Assembly (NCBI RefSeq): GCF_008831285.2
Contig: NC_045140.1
Coordinates: 4,629,528-4,693,527, forward strand
DNA length: 64,000 nt
Direction: 5' to 3'
Source of the DNA: Nymphaea colorata
Taxonomy: Eukaryota; Streptophyta; Magnoliopsida; Nymphaeales; Nymphaeaceae
Shown here piece by piece: positions 43,715 to 55,900 of this stretch; positions within the stretch are counted from its first letter, which is position 1, and each line of letters starts with the position of its first letter. Position numbers and translations under genes: made by a program. The notes beneath the pieces were generated by a model. That model saw nothing but the letters and a program-made list of their open reading frames with translations. It did no database searches and was not told the origin of the DNA.

Positions 43715-44165
43715 TGTTTGGATGACACCTTCTAAACAACAACGATCTCTGGAAACCAGGTTATGTGATAACCTGGTTTTCTAATCAGTTTTTAAAATTT
43801 AGTTTGTGTGTAGGTTATCTTGGAGGAGGGAAGGAGACTCAGGTTATTCACGCCCTTTCGAAAACAGCCGTTTTGAGTTCGATTGCATTAGCTCGAGCTT
43901 GGCTTGAGTTTGAACGTTGAACCTCCCACATACCACTCACATGCATACCCGTTTGAGCAATTTACCTTTTTTTTTCCATAATTTTATGAAATTTTTATAT
44001 ATTTTCTTTGTCGAGCTTAACCGAGTTCAACCAAGCCGAGCTCACTTAACTCGAGCTCGACTCATTTAGATTGTCAGGTTCAAGTCAAGTTTATCGAGTG
44101 AGTTCGAGGTCAAGCTCGAGTTAGCGACTCTTTTAACAGCCCTAACAACACCCAAATGGCCCTTG
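43715..44165. mobile_element. Possible MITE relics (GTGTTTGGATGACACC and CAGGGCTGTTAA-type ends)
   Basis: The left border GTGTTTGGATGACACC resembles the end of the element at 10152. The distal border CAACACCCAAATGGCCC (about 44147-44163) is an approximate inverted match. Inside, GAGCTCGAG/CTTGAGTT-rich DNA ends in TTAACAGCCCTAA (44133-44145), an end type common in non-autonomous hAT elements. Borders and target duplications are not secure, so this may be one element inside another. Confidence 0.3.
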
Positions 44166-45591
44166 AAAGCAAACTTTCAACAGGTGATGAGACAATAAAA
44201 CCCGAAAGCGTGCACCAGGCTGACTTCGGTCGCCCATGTCAGGTGACCTCAGGCAACCTTTTTAATTTCCGACAATGAAAGAAGAAAAACTTGTTTTCAT
44301 TCAGATTCCTTTTTGCTATCAGCAGGCGACCGGAAAACGGCCAGACTGGCATTATCCGGCCATTCATTGCTTGCATCTGTCTCCTACGAGGGGAGACAAA
44401 AAATTCAGTACTGCCAGTTTTCTGTTCAAAATAGATGGAAGCTCACTGTCCTCTTAACAGCGGGGAAAAACAAGATTGTACACCCAACTTATGACCTCTG
44501 GTTAAAGTGACTGCATCACACCAGCTTCGCTTATCTGGAGAACAGATTACCATGTGGAGTTCTTCCCCACATGCCAGCGACAAAATCCTTTGAGCAAGAA
44601 TCCGAAGCTGCTTAGACATGATCAGAAAAGCAATCTGACAGACCCCTTTCGAGAAAGATGTGGTCGGCGCCACCATCCACTCTTCTTATTAATGGTGTAC
44701 TCCTTGTGGGCTTGAAAATTTGTACTAGAAATTGTTGAATGAGTGATTTTGGCAGAAGCCCACATTCACTTTCGAACTCTAGATTGCTTGCATTATTGAA
44801 CTACGGGATATTGAGTTCTATAATCTCATTGGATTTGAATTCATCAAGAAAAAAAAATGGGAATTCGAACCCGATATATGTACAATGCAGTTTTCCTTCT
44901 TCCAAAGTGGGGAATATGGGGCTTTGCTACCTAGAAATGTGAACAGTTCGGATTTGGTTTGTATTCAAATAAATACCACTTTGGCTTAATTTTTACAAAT
45001 CCCAATTTTTAGTTTCAAATTTAGATATAACTAACATAAGGTTTGAGTTTTATGTGCAATCAGATCAGATCCTTATAGGATCCCAATTGGGTATCAATCT
45101 CAATGTGGCTATGACACTGCATGGTGAATCTGAATTTGGTTAGTAAATGGATTTGAATTTTGTTTTTGTTTTATCAAATAGTCAAGAATTCAAATTTGAA
45201 TGGCAAGGAGCATTCATTTACTTCACACGAGATCTGAGGCATCTGAAATCCAGGGGATTTGAAGCTGTTTCCCTTTCCTAACCTCACATATGAGGTTCCA
45301 AGCATATATATTGTGGGGACAATCCAATGCTTGTTTATGTCAAATGTTGCCAGATGGTTAAAATTTAAAATATGCATCATTGTGTTCATCATGATTTATA
45401 ATTAGCGATGATTTATGGTAGCTTTAGCAATGATGGTTAGAATACTTTTTTCGGAACCTTTGTCAACGCCCAATGAGCTGTCACAATTGTTTTCTTGATG
45501 GCTTTGACAAGTCTTTTCAGCAAAAAGAACTAATAATTATATAATGACACTTCAATGTTTAAGATTTAATTGTTTACATGCTGATGAAGAT

Positions 45592-45824
45592 TAAGCCTGG
45601 GTGCGGGGCCCAAACCCAAAAAAGCGGGCTCGGGCAGGCCTGATTAGTTTTTTTTTTTTTTTTAATAATATGTTATTATTAAAAATGTTTTTTTATATTT
45701 AAAGTTTTTTATTTTACATTAAAAATTATCTTAATTAGGCCAGGCCCGAGCTCGTGTTTCAGGTTTCGAGTGTCGGGCTGACCCAAACCCGACTCTTATC
45801 GAGCCGGGCCGATGCCTAGGTCTA
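45592..45824. mobile_element. hAT-type MITE candidate with 8-bp target duplication
   Basis: The left end is TAAGCCTGGGTGCGG and the inverted right end is TAGACCTAGGCATCGG. The GC-rich arms (GGGCCC, GGCCCGAGC) surround an AT-rich core, as in 10731-10989. The flanking octamers ATGAAGAT (45584-45591) and ATGCCGAT (45825-45832) match at six of eight positions, consistent with an old hAT target duplication. Length is 233 bp and it is non-coding. Confidence 0.55.
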
Positions 45825-47414
45825 ATGCCGATGGCTGCCTGTGGATGTGCTTAGATCATTTGAAGTCTTGCCAACCCACATAAGCTGAGTGCTTGGAGGT
45901 CTTAGTCCAAGTTATTTTTTGTCTTCCCTATAAAGGTATTCTAAGATAGCTTCCAAGTTAAGCTTGTAGAAATGTGAGGATGTGGGGACAAAGAGAAAAG
46001 GACATTTCAACATTATTGGGTACCTTTTCTTTCATATTTTTTCTTATTTTAGACTTTGAAATGATCTATCAATCAACGTCAGTTCAATCTTCATAAAAAG
46101 ACCACAATCTTCTCGAGGGCCGTGATCCGAATGATTCTGCGCCAGCCTACAATGATGCCATAGCTTTCATGGCTTCCCAAATTAGAAGTAGTCATTGATT
46201 AATAATAAGATCAGTCAATTACTTAGTTTTAAAGAAAAAAACCGAGGAGATTTTCATTGTCGGGGATGTGTAAGGTAACATATCTCTTGTTTGATTCCAA
46301 TGGATGTTATTCTTTTTTTTTATGGTTGATCTCTAGTAGAGTAGTGGGTATGAGGTATCCTTTTTCCCTTGGACAATGTCAAGGGCTGATAACCCGCAGT
46401 TGGCACCCAAGGTTTTTGTTACTGGCATCGCCAAGAGCCTTGTTCGGGCGAGAGTAGAGTCCTTTTCTTTTTTTCAATTAAGGCAGGAACATATTTATGT
46501 TTTGGCTCAGCCCAAGCTAGGCCTGTGGCAAAGGCCAAGCAAAACGCTCTTTTCTAATGTTATTGACTGGGGCCGACTTGGTGCCTAGTGTTAGCTTTAA
46601 CTCGTATTTTTGACCCAAAAGTCATGACCCCAGAGATTATGCTTTAGCAAATTAAGCCTTTGACTAATTAAAAGCAACGAATCACGTGAATCTCAAGGCA
46701 AAGCATAGTTTAGTGCTTGGCTAACCTCCATTCCATGGTTCATTTTCCGTTGAAAAAAAAAAAAAGAAAAAAAAGAAAAAAGAGAAAAGAAAAAGGTTAG
46801 AGAGAGAGAAAAGGTTAGAAAAACAAGTTAAAGGGAACGTTTAGAGCAAAGCCCTTTTTTACCATACCCTTGAATGTTAAGGATTCTCCTCTTCTTAAAT
46901 TTTCCAAAAAGGAACAATAGAACTTCTTATTTTCAAATTAACTCATGCCATAAAAAAACAACAGCTTTTATCTTTACAACTTGAAAAGAATGCGATGAAA
47001 TTTCATATTGGCTTGTCAAAATGATAGCCTTTAAACCTTGAATTCCTCATTCTGCAGCTGCTATTACTACCGGGGCTATAAACAGGTCTTGTTAAGCTGC
47101 AATGGCGGATGAAAGTCTTCCTGCAACTACCTAAATAACAATGTAGCCGTATTTGAAGATTATATCTGGTTAAAAAATCAACTTTTAAAAGTACTGCCCA
47201 TATAATTCACGTCAATTTACAAGTTGTATGTATATAAACAGAAATTCAATTCCAATTGATCCTTGCTTCATGATTCATGATTATGAGCCTTAAAAAAACA
47301 AAAAAAGAAAAGACAGAAGAATGACATTCGATTTCACTTTTGGTAAGCACTTTTCGGGATTTGTTTGACATGACTATCAAGAATTAGTGCCTTCTTGAGC
47401 GGGTCACTGGGGTT

Positions 47415-47498
47415 GAAACAACTTGCTACTTTGATCTATCTAAAGTATTAGAGTTCGAAACAACTTGCTACTTTGATCTATCTAAAGCATTAGAGTTC
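47415..47498. repeat. 42-bp tandem duplication
   Basis: Two adjacent copies of a 42-bp unit opening GAAACAACTTGCTACTTTG (47415 and 47457), one mismatch. Intergenic. Confidence 0.9.
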
Positions 47499-49942
47499 GA
47501 TAGAGTGATAAGTGGTGGTACTAAAGGCCTGCTTCCCTTCAAAGGTCCAATTGGTCTTCGGTTCTTCGTCGTTTCGTTCTCATGGGTTCATTTTACCACT
47601 TCCCAGTGAGACACCAGACGAATTTACGTATACAATATATTTTGCGGGTCAAGTTGAACAAGTGGATCCAAATCTATCTTTTCATGTCTTGATCCAGATG
47701 CCCAATTGTAGATTGCAAATGAGAGGAAAGACTTGCTTTTGCTTCATAGGGAGGAAGTACAAGTCCACATGCCAAACATGAAGGCTCTTGTAAGCAAACT
47801 TAATTTACATGACTGCTTTAGTCTGAAACTTTCTTTTGAAATTCTTAAATTTTATATCATGGTATACATAATAAAATATTTTCTCATATATAAAAATGCA
47901 ATATAACACATTATAGCGTAAAAGTACACGGAAAATAAGCTCAAAATGGTGGACTTGAGATCCGCATCTTGTTGCTATAGAGCTTGCTTTTTCAATCTGA
48001 GCCCATCGCTATCAAGCTTCTTAAGAACGAAACCGAACCGAGAGCCTGAGTTTCTAGAAAAAGTTAGAAAAGTTGGGCTCTTTTTCAGATTGGCCCTAAA
48101 AAATTGGACTGAAAACAAAATATCTCGAATCGGCGTAGCTGCTACTCTGCCGGGACTTCTCCGTGCTGATTGGAACGTTGCGAGAGCAGAGGGGCCCCCG
48201 GGAGCGTGGGGCCCGCGCCCGCCACGAGAAGGGATTTGAAATAGTAACGGAACGGAACGGAAGCAGAGGGGAGGGATAAAGGGAGGAGAGAGGACAAGTT
48301 ATGTGAAACGGACTGCACGCTCCCCATGTGGCCGACACCCACGAGCCCCCTACCCCTACCCTTTCTTTCTCTCTCTAAAGTGGCCCTCATTTGGAGATTA
48401 AAATACTACATGCCATGTTTTCTCTTATATCAACTTATCAAACTACACAAAAATAAATAAGCTGGAGGCAGTGAGCCGATAAAATAAGAATGTATATCAA
48501 AATTTTGAGACAAGAAGTCCCATAAATGCAAAAATTGGGGATAAGAAGTTCCCTAGCTACAGAAACAAGAAGCAAAAAAGAAAATACGAATTAAGAAAAG
48601 TGATAGAGAAAGAGGTGAAAGAGCGAGCTTATTTTGGTTATCGGTCACTTAGTTCTTTTACGAGGGCCGTTTGATTCATCGTGTTCAATTGTCAAAAGAC
48701 AAACAAATAGAAAAAACGTGTATATTAATACTATATGATAAAAATATCTGTTTTTTTTTGTTAACTATTCATTATAATGGATAGACTATCCAAATCAATG
48801 CTGGATGACTCTAGATAATGAGAGTCATCATTCAAAATCGATGTGCCAATAGAGTGTAACAAACTCCAATCTCATGACTGTAAGCCTTTTACTTGGGTTG
48901 GATCTATGCAAAATTTGAACTCGAATAATCACTCACATTTTGATTGGGTTTGCGGCTGGTGGGGTTTGGCGCATTAGTTGCGGCTAGCGGCTCGTAAGCA
49001 ATCAGTCACTAATTCAAGAAGCATTGACGCTTTTTCTTCATAGAATATAGAAGAACAAAGCCGCATATGAGCTGGTGTTGGCAGTTGCATGCACTAGTCT
49101 TCTTTGTCTACACAACTGTGGTATGAAATATTTTGGTCATGTATATACATTTGTGGTTCTAAAGATAGGTAACTTTCTAGATTAATGATTCTTACCCAAA
49201 AAATTTTAGCTCCACCATTGGGGAGAAGGGGAGGAATATGATTCCTTGGTGGCCCTTTTTAAAAAGGTGTCTTGACAGATCATGGAATAAAAATGATAAT
49301 TAAAGTATGACTAAACATTTTTCAGTGAATTGAGTATAAATAGGATTTCCTCAACTTGGTTCAACTTTATTATATAAGTAAAGTTTAAGTGTGAGAATGG
49401 TTCAACTCTGTAGTTTCCGTATTCATATTGAAGATTTTGAGAAAGCTCACAAGTGTACATTTATAGTTTAAGGAATAAGTGAACTACAAAATATGAATAT
49501 TAATTGATAGTTCACTAAACATTGTTAATCAAATTGATGAGATGTTTGAACTAAGTCATGCTTTATTCCAAATTAGTCTTTGGAAAATGATTAAAATGTT
49601 AGGATTTTATTTAGAATATTTTAATGGTTTTTATCTCTTTCACTCTCACGGCACAAAATAGAAAAGCAACCAACGTCACTAAAAATAAATCACTCCCAAC
49701 ATGATGTTTGGAAGGGCTGCAAGGCTTCGAACTGATTGAAGACAAACAAAAACCACCAAACCAAGAAAGAAGGACGTATGAAGGCAATACAAAAATCAAC
49801 ATACGCCAACAAAACCTCTTATACAAACCCCACTGGTCTCGAAAAATACAAAGAAAGGAAGTTAAACCCTTAAAGACACACAATATAAATTCCTAGTAGA
49901 CACATATAAGCAGCACAAAAACAAGGAATCATCACAATCGTT

Positions 49943-50011
49943 GATTTTTACATGATAGATGGTTGAAACAAAAAAAAAGGATTTTTACATGATAGATGGT
50001 TGAAACAAAAA
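49943..50011. repeat. 37-bp tandem duplication
   Basis: The unit opening GATTTTTACATGATAGATGG occurs at 49943 and 49980; the copies differ only near an A run. Intergenic. Confidence 0.9.
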
Positions 50012-52829
50012 CAAGGAGAAAAATGTGATATAATACTTTAATCATGCAGAGTAACTTAACAATCTTTCTCTTCTTTTTTTCTCATCTATGCAACTCATAA
50101 GGATCATTAGCCACGATGAATCCTTATGAGTCTAATACTAAAAGGCCTCACCCACCCCTACCAAGATATATATATATATATACCAGGATCTCCGAATCCA
50201 AGAATAATACATTAGATTCATTAAGGAGTGATTAATGTTCTTTCCTTTTTAAAGAAAAAAAAAAGATGGGACCGTCCAAGATGGAATTGGCGGATCTCTT
50301 CGTATCCAAGGATACATTGAATTCGGTCTTGGCGTCATTAATGGCATGGAACGCCGAGTTCTCCTAATGCAGAATACGGCGGCATTCCTTGCGAAACCGT
50401 CGGTAGAGTTCATTGAACTACAGGTTAGAGAGTCCACCAAATTGGCGGAATGCTAAGTAAGAACTAACCAACACACTCACGATAAAAGGGGGGCATTTGT
50501 TCTGCTACATGCAAACACAAGGCAGATATGGACGGGGACACAGAGCACCGTCCCTGGAATGCTAGGAACTGTATGCCCCAAGACCGCCGGTGTTCCTGTA
50601 TCAAAGTACACCCTGTCGTGTTCGGCATTTGCAAATTATTATGAAGATTGGTAATGTTTGAAGTTGAGGTTGGAGTTGGATTTAGTTTGGATTTTATATT
50701 AGATTTAGATTTAACTCGTTTTCCGATGCATATAATCCAGGTCTCTTTGGAAGTCCAAATATTCCAATATAATAATATTAATTAATTTTATCCAATCCTT
50801 AGATATCTTTTTTTATTAATTCTTATGAAAGTGTACATGTACCAAGTTAAGATAGCTTGTGAGGCACTCTCTTTGTTTATCAAGTTCCATCAATTTCATG
50901 ATTTTCACAAGATCCTTGGACTCTTCAAGAATAACCTTTTTTGAATTTTTTATTAGGTGAGCAGGAGAAGTATTTTATCAAACTGCCTAACAAGATGGAC
51001 GAAGCCGCTACACTTTCTCCCCTTCCCCTTAGTACTAGGCCTGATTTTGGTGTCTCAGAGTAACGCTCTTACTATGTTTCAACTCACATATCAGTGCCTC
51101 CATTTTACATCATAGAAAATTGGCGCTCTAAGAATTCAAAATAGAGACTGACCACCTACCAGCCTCTACCCTATCAGTTGCGCCAACTCTCTCTGAAGTT
51201 TTCTGAGTCCTTTATGTCTTTACATTGAAGATGATAGAAGAGAAATTTTCATGAGTCCCTCATGAGTGTATTAAGGATCTTGCATTGTCAATTTGGATTA
51301 AAGTTGGACAAATCTAACAAAAAAAAATTTAAATACCTCGGTAGCTTTAGCAACAAAGCAAAAACTTGTTCAAGTCTGAAAAATCTAAGAAATTAGATCT
51401 CAGATCTTTGGGTTTAGGGTCCAATTAATGAAGCCAAAAATGGCGGAGTTGATTAATTTCAGAGATCCTAGATCTAAGGACTTGAGATTCAGCAGTTGCT
51501 TGATGGCCGGATCTGTATTAACTCCATCCACTTCTCTGACCTTGGACATCTTCTCCCAGATCTCATTCTTAACGACAGTAATATAGCTAATGATACACTG
51601 CCAACAACAGCTCAATTGCCCCTAGCTAAGCATCAGCTTAAGTCCTCTTCAAAACTCTCTCTCTCCCTCTCTCTCTCTCTCTCACACATATACACACATA
51701 CAAATTTACCAACATGTTACATAAGATTTATGGGTGGAGCCATAATTTTTTTTATGACGGGAGCTGAATTAAAGTTTTTAAATTTTGATAGGAGCCAAAA
51801 TATCATTTTTCAAAATTTTTATATAAGACAACTAAAATTTACATGTACCCCCCCCCATAAGATTCTATTAGTCCACTTGAACTGGATTAAATCTTCTTTT
51901 TTCTACTTATGCATGTTAAAATTGAGTTCTCAAATTAAAGAACTTGTAGTTCTTCTCACAACACATAGACTGGGATGCTAGATATAAGGGGTGAAGCTAC
52001 AAAAATTCTAGTTTAGCGGCACTATGTATTCAATTTAAAATTTTTAAGGGCATTAATATGTAAATGAAAAAAATTGCTCAAAAATATCAATATAAAAACC
52101 TATGTGCAATTGCCCACACGCAACTCATGCCTGCATCCACCCTTGGTAGATGCATATTTTTTTGACACAGATTAAAATGGTAATGTTTTGGGATCTCAGC
52201 AACACTCACCATATGTGTGTGTTTGTGTGTATATTTTATTGTTCACATGCTTGTACGTTAATATTTACCTATTGAATGCATCTTTAGGTCAAACTTACCA
52301 TGCTCACCATATCTTCATATCTTGAAATTCGGGAATCAATACTAAGTTGATGTTTTTCATATTGATAGTTTCTTTTAATGCATTATATATATAGATATAG
52401 ATATATATGTATTCATCAAATTAAAAAAAAAAAAGGAAAGAAAAAAAAAATGAAGAATCGAAACTTGTGGTACTGAATTGGACCTAGCCCAGATTATTTC
52501 TTGATGAACTCAAAAAACTCAGGTGGGCTCGAGCCCAACATGAAACGAGGTGAAGCTCGGTTCTTTGGCGGTCTAGGACGGCCAGGTTTAGGAAGAGAAG
52601 ATTCGAACATTAAATACTTACTATGAAATCAGATATATTATATCTTTCTAAGGGCTTTACATTTTGATTTGTTTGCATTTATCGCCCCAGTCTGATTGCC
52701 TTGTTGAAGTTAGAAAGCCAGAGTGGGACTCAAGCGGCAGATCCCGTACTTGTTACAGCAAGGAACATTTGAGGGCAGCTTCGTAATCCGGTTTCCAAAA
52801 TTAGACCGCCGGAACGGTTACATATGCGT

Positions 52830-52856
52830 ACTCTCTCTCTCTCTCTCTCTCTCTCT
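52830..52856. repeat. (CT)n in the 5' leader of the SKU5-similar gene
   Basis: CT run of about 27 bp, 60 bp before the start codon at 52917, likely in the 5' leader. Such CT runs are common in plant leaders. No clear TATA box was picked out upstream. Confidence 0.85.
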
Positions 52857-52916
52857 GCTCTCTTTTTCTCGTTCTGCCTTTTCTGCCTCTGAGCGAGTGA
52901 GAGATCGAGACGACGG

Positions 52917-55900
52917 ATGATGGTTTCGGGGCGTTTCTCTTGGTGGCTCTGCTCCGTGTTTCTTCTCTGTGCTTCTCGGGCTCTGGGTGGCGACCCTTCT
53001 GTCTACTATGAGTGGGAAGTCTCCTACAAGGATGTGTCTCCTCTTGGAGTGAAGCAGAAGGTGTAGTTTCTCCTCCCACTTCCGTTCTCGTCATGCCTTT
53101 GGCGGGTTTTTGGATTTTTCTTCTTGGTGGTACATTTTCTTCCGTTTGGTTTGAACGTTGTGTGTGGAAAGAGAAGACGGGTGGTTGCTTGTTCTTGGTT
53201 TGCTGGTGAATGGTCATGGGTTAGTGCTGATTTCTTATAAAAAAAGTGGTGGTGAACTTATGGAGTCTGCAAATTCTTGCTGGGTTGGAAACACAGAGAG
53301 AAGAGCCAAGTGCTGGAAAAAAGTGAACTACGGGTTTTGCTGGGGTTACTGTTAAACGAGTCTCCTTCCTGTGTAAAAATTGAGTTCGTTTCCTCTATTG
53401 TGGAGGTCTGGTCTTCAGTATCTTCTGTTGCTTCTTTCTTGGCTACACTTGTTGACTTCGTTGGTTGCTTTGCTTTTGTATACTGTGTTGAAGAAAATAT
53501 AATTTGGCATTTTATGAAACTGGTTATATGTGGCGTCTTTTGGGAAGATAAAATCTCTTGATAGGAAGAGTTGTTCATCTTCTGCTCAATCGCTTCCCGT
53601 GCCTCGGTTTTTTAGTAGTAATCTGTTATCCTTGGGAAGTTTCGTCTGCATTTGATATGATACTGCATTATCACGTTTGCATTTCTTTTGTAGCAAAATA
53701 AGATCGCCACTGGCATTTTCTTCCTGGCACAGCCAATCAATATTTGAAGGTTGAACCGATATAATTCATCCCTTTTTATCCTTTGCACAGCTGGTTGCTC
53801 TCCGATTTTCTCTACGGCCAGAAAAAAAATTCAGCTGAATCACCCAACATTCAAGTCTATTTGATGTTCACTATCTTGGCTTGTCCTATCTTCCCGAGCT
53901 CGGTCAGATTATGGTATATTGAGCATGCCCGGTCTTTGACCTGTCATCTCCTTTACCTTTCTATCTCGGCAGAATTCTTTCTCGAACCTGGAACTTAGTA
54001 GGTTATGGTGAGTCATGTAAATGTCGATATTTCAGCCCCAGAGTATCTGCATAGTGAGTGACAGCTTTTTTTAATTTTTCCTTGCTCTTTTGAAAAACTT
54101 TCCTTTTTTCCTGATGGGTGTTTTCTTATGTTTATTTCTTTGTTGTCTTGTCCGTTTGTCCTTTGTGAAAATTGTCTTGTTTCTGACTGGTATGTGATTT
54201 GCATTTTAGGTAATTGCAATCAATGGAATGTTCCCTGGACCTCCTATCAATGCAACCACCAACTGGAATGTACTTGTGAATGTCTGGAACAATCTGGATG
54301 AGCCGTTACTCATCACTTGGTATGGGCAGCTAGTCAAATGTAATAACTCCTTTTGGCAATGTCTCATTGCTGTTGCTGATGATCACGTTTACATTGCAGG
54401 TCTGGTATACAACAAAGAAGAAATTCCTGGCAGGATGGCGTGTTGGGAACAACTTGCCCAATTCCCGTTGGTTGGAATTGGACATACGAATTTCAAGTCA
54501 AAGATCAGATTGGAAGTTTTTTCTACTTTCCATCAATCTATCTTCAAAGAGCTGCAGGTGGCTATGGTGATTTTATTGTGAATAATCGTGAAGTCATTCC
54601 AATACCTTTTGAAGCACCTGATGGGGATATTACCCTTTTCATATCCGACTGGTATACAAGGAGTCAGAAGGTAGGAATGTTTTGCATTGAGAACTCTCAA
54701 AGGCTTTTATCGCAGGGCACCTTTTGTCCTTGATTCCTTGGAATTTTATTGGCCTCATTTTCTGGCAGGATTTAAGAAGGGATCTGGATAATGGTTTAGC
54801 TCTTGCGATGCCTGATGGGGTTCTTATAAATGGATTGGGCCCATATCGGTATGATCAGGCACTTGTGCCACCTGGTATAACATATGAGCAGATAAATGTT
54901 GAACCAGGTAAGAACTAGCTTGGAGTTCTAAATAGCTATTTGTGTTAAAAACTGCTGTCAGTACTTGTATTGTTTACCTGCATAATTAATGCCCCTTCAA
55001 ATACTTTATATATTTTCCTACTTTTTGTACATGGTATATACCACGTTGGTTTTTCTGCTGGTCGCAGTATCTAGTTATGTACTTGCCTCTGGTTGATATT
55101 GAGCACTCCGTTTATGATTAATCTACAAGTTTGAGCCATTATACTTAACAGTTTGCTCAGCCTCCTGCCTAGGTGCTGGTGGTGGTAAGAACTAAGCTGG
55201 TGTTCTGACCAACTATATGCTAAAACTGCTGTTTTGTAACTGTATTATTTGGCTTCAGAATCAGTGCACTTAGGAATCCTGTATATATTTTCCTACCTGT
55301 TCTATGTATCACTTTTGTTTCTGCACTGGTAACAGTGTCTAATCTGTACTTTCATATAGTTGATATTGGCCATTTAGTTTATGACTAATGTACAAGTTGG
55401 AACCATTATATTCAACAGTGTGCCTAGCCTCCTGCCTTGGTGCGGGGAAGTAGCCTAAATGCTAGGCCGAGGCACCTGGGTGCTGGATGGTAGCCTAGAC
55501 ACAATGGCATGAACTCCCACATTGACTCTTTTGCTCTTTATCTTCCCCCCTACTTTCTGGGGCATAGGCCTGCTGAGTGCTTTTAATGTACACAGACTAG
55601 AACTAAAACCCACTGGAAAGCTTCCATTTCACCAAATTCTTACTCTTTCTGGCCATTTCTTAAAACAGCTACTCTATTTTTCTTAGTGTTTTGTATGGAC
55701 AAGTTTTTGCAGTTGTGCAATTTCTCTCATATTTTACAGATTATTGGTCGCCATCTTATATGTTTTATCAATGTGGGATTGGAACAGGAAAGACTTATCG
55801 AGTCCGAGTTCATCATGTTGGTGTGTCAACTAGCCTAAATTTTAGAATTCAGAACCATCAAATGCTGCTTGTGGAGACTGAAGGGTCATATACAGTCCAG

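Larger units (their letters stand above)
42770..52829. other. 10-kb region without recognisable genes
   Basis: I found no exon with a recognisable product. Contents are decayed MITE-like segments (about 43715-44165 and 45592-45824), microduplications (47415-47498, 49943-50011), a GC-rich island (about 48130-48370) with no coding homology seen, an open stretch at about 50265-50455 of unknown origin, and CT/AT simple repeats (51657-51682, 52386-52410). Short open frames elsewhere look like chance. Confidence 0.55.

Noticed and set aside
47512-47781. Open frame of 89 codons
   Set aside because: No recognisable domain, no flanking splice partner, and AT-rich surroundings; treated as chance.
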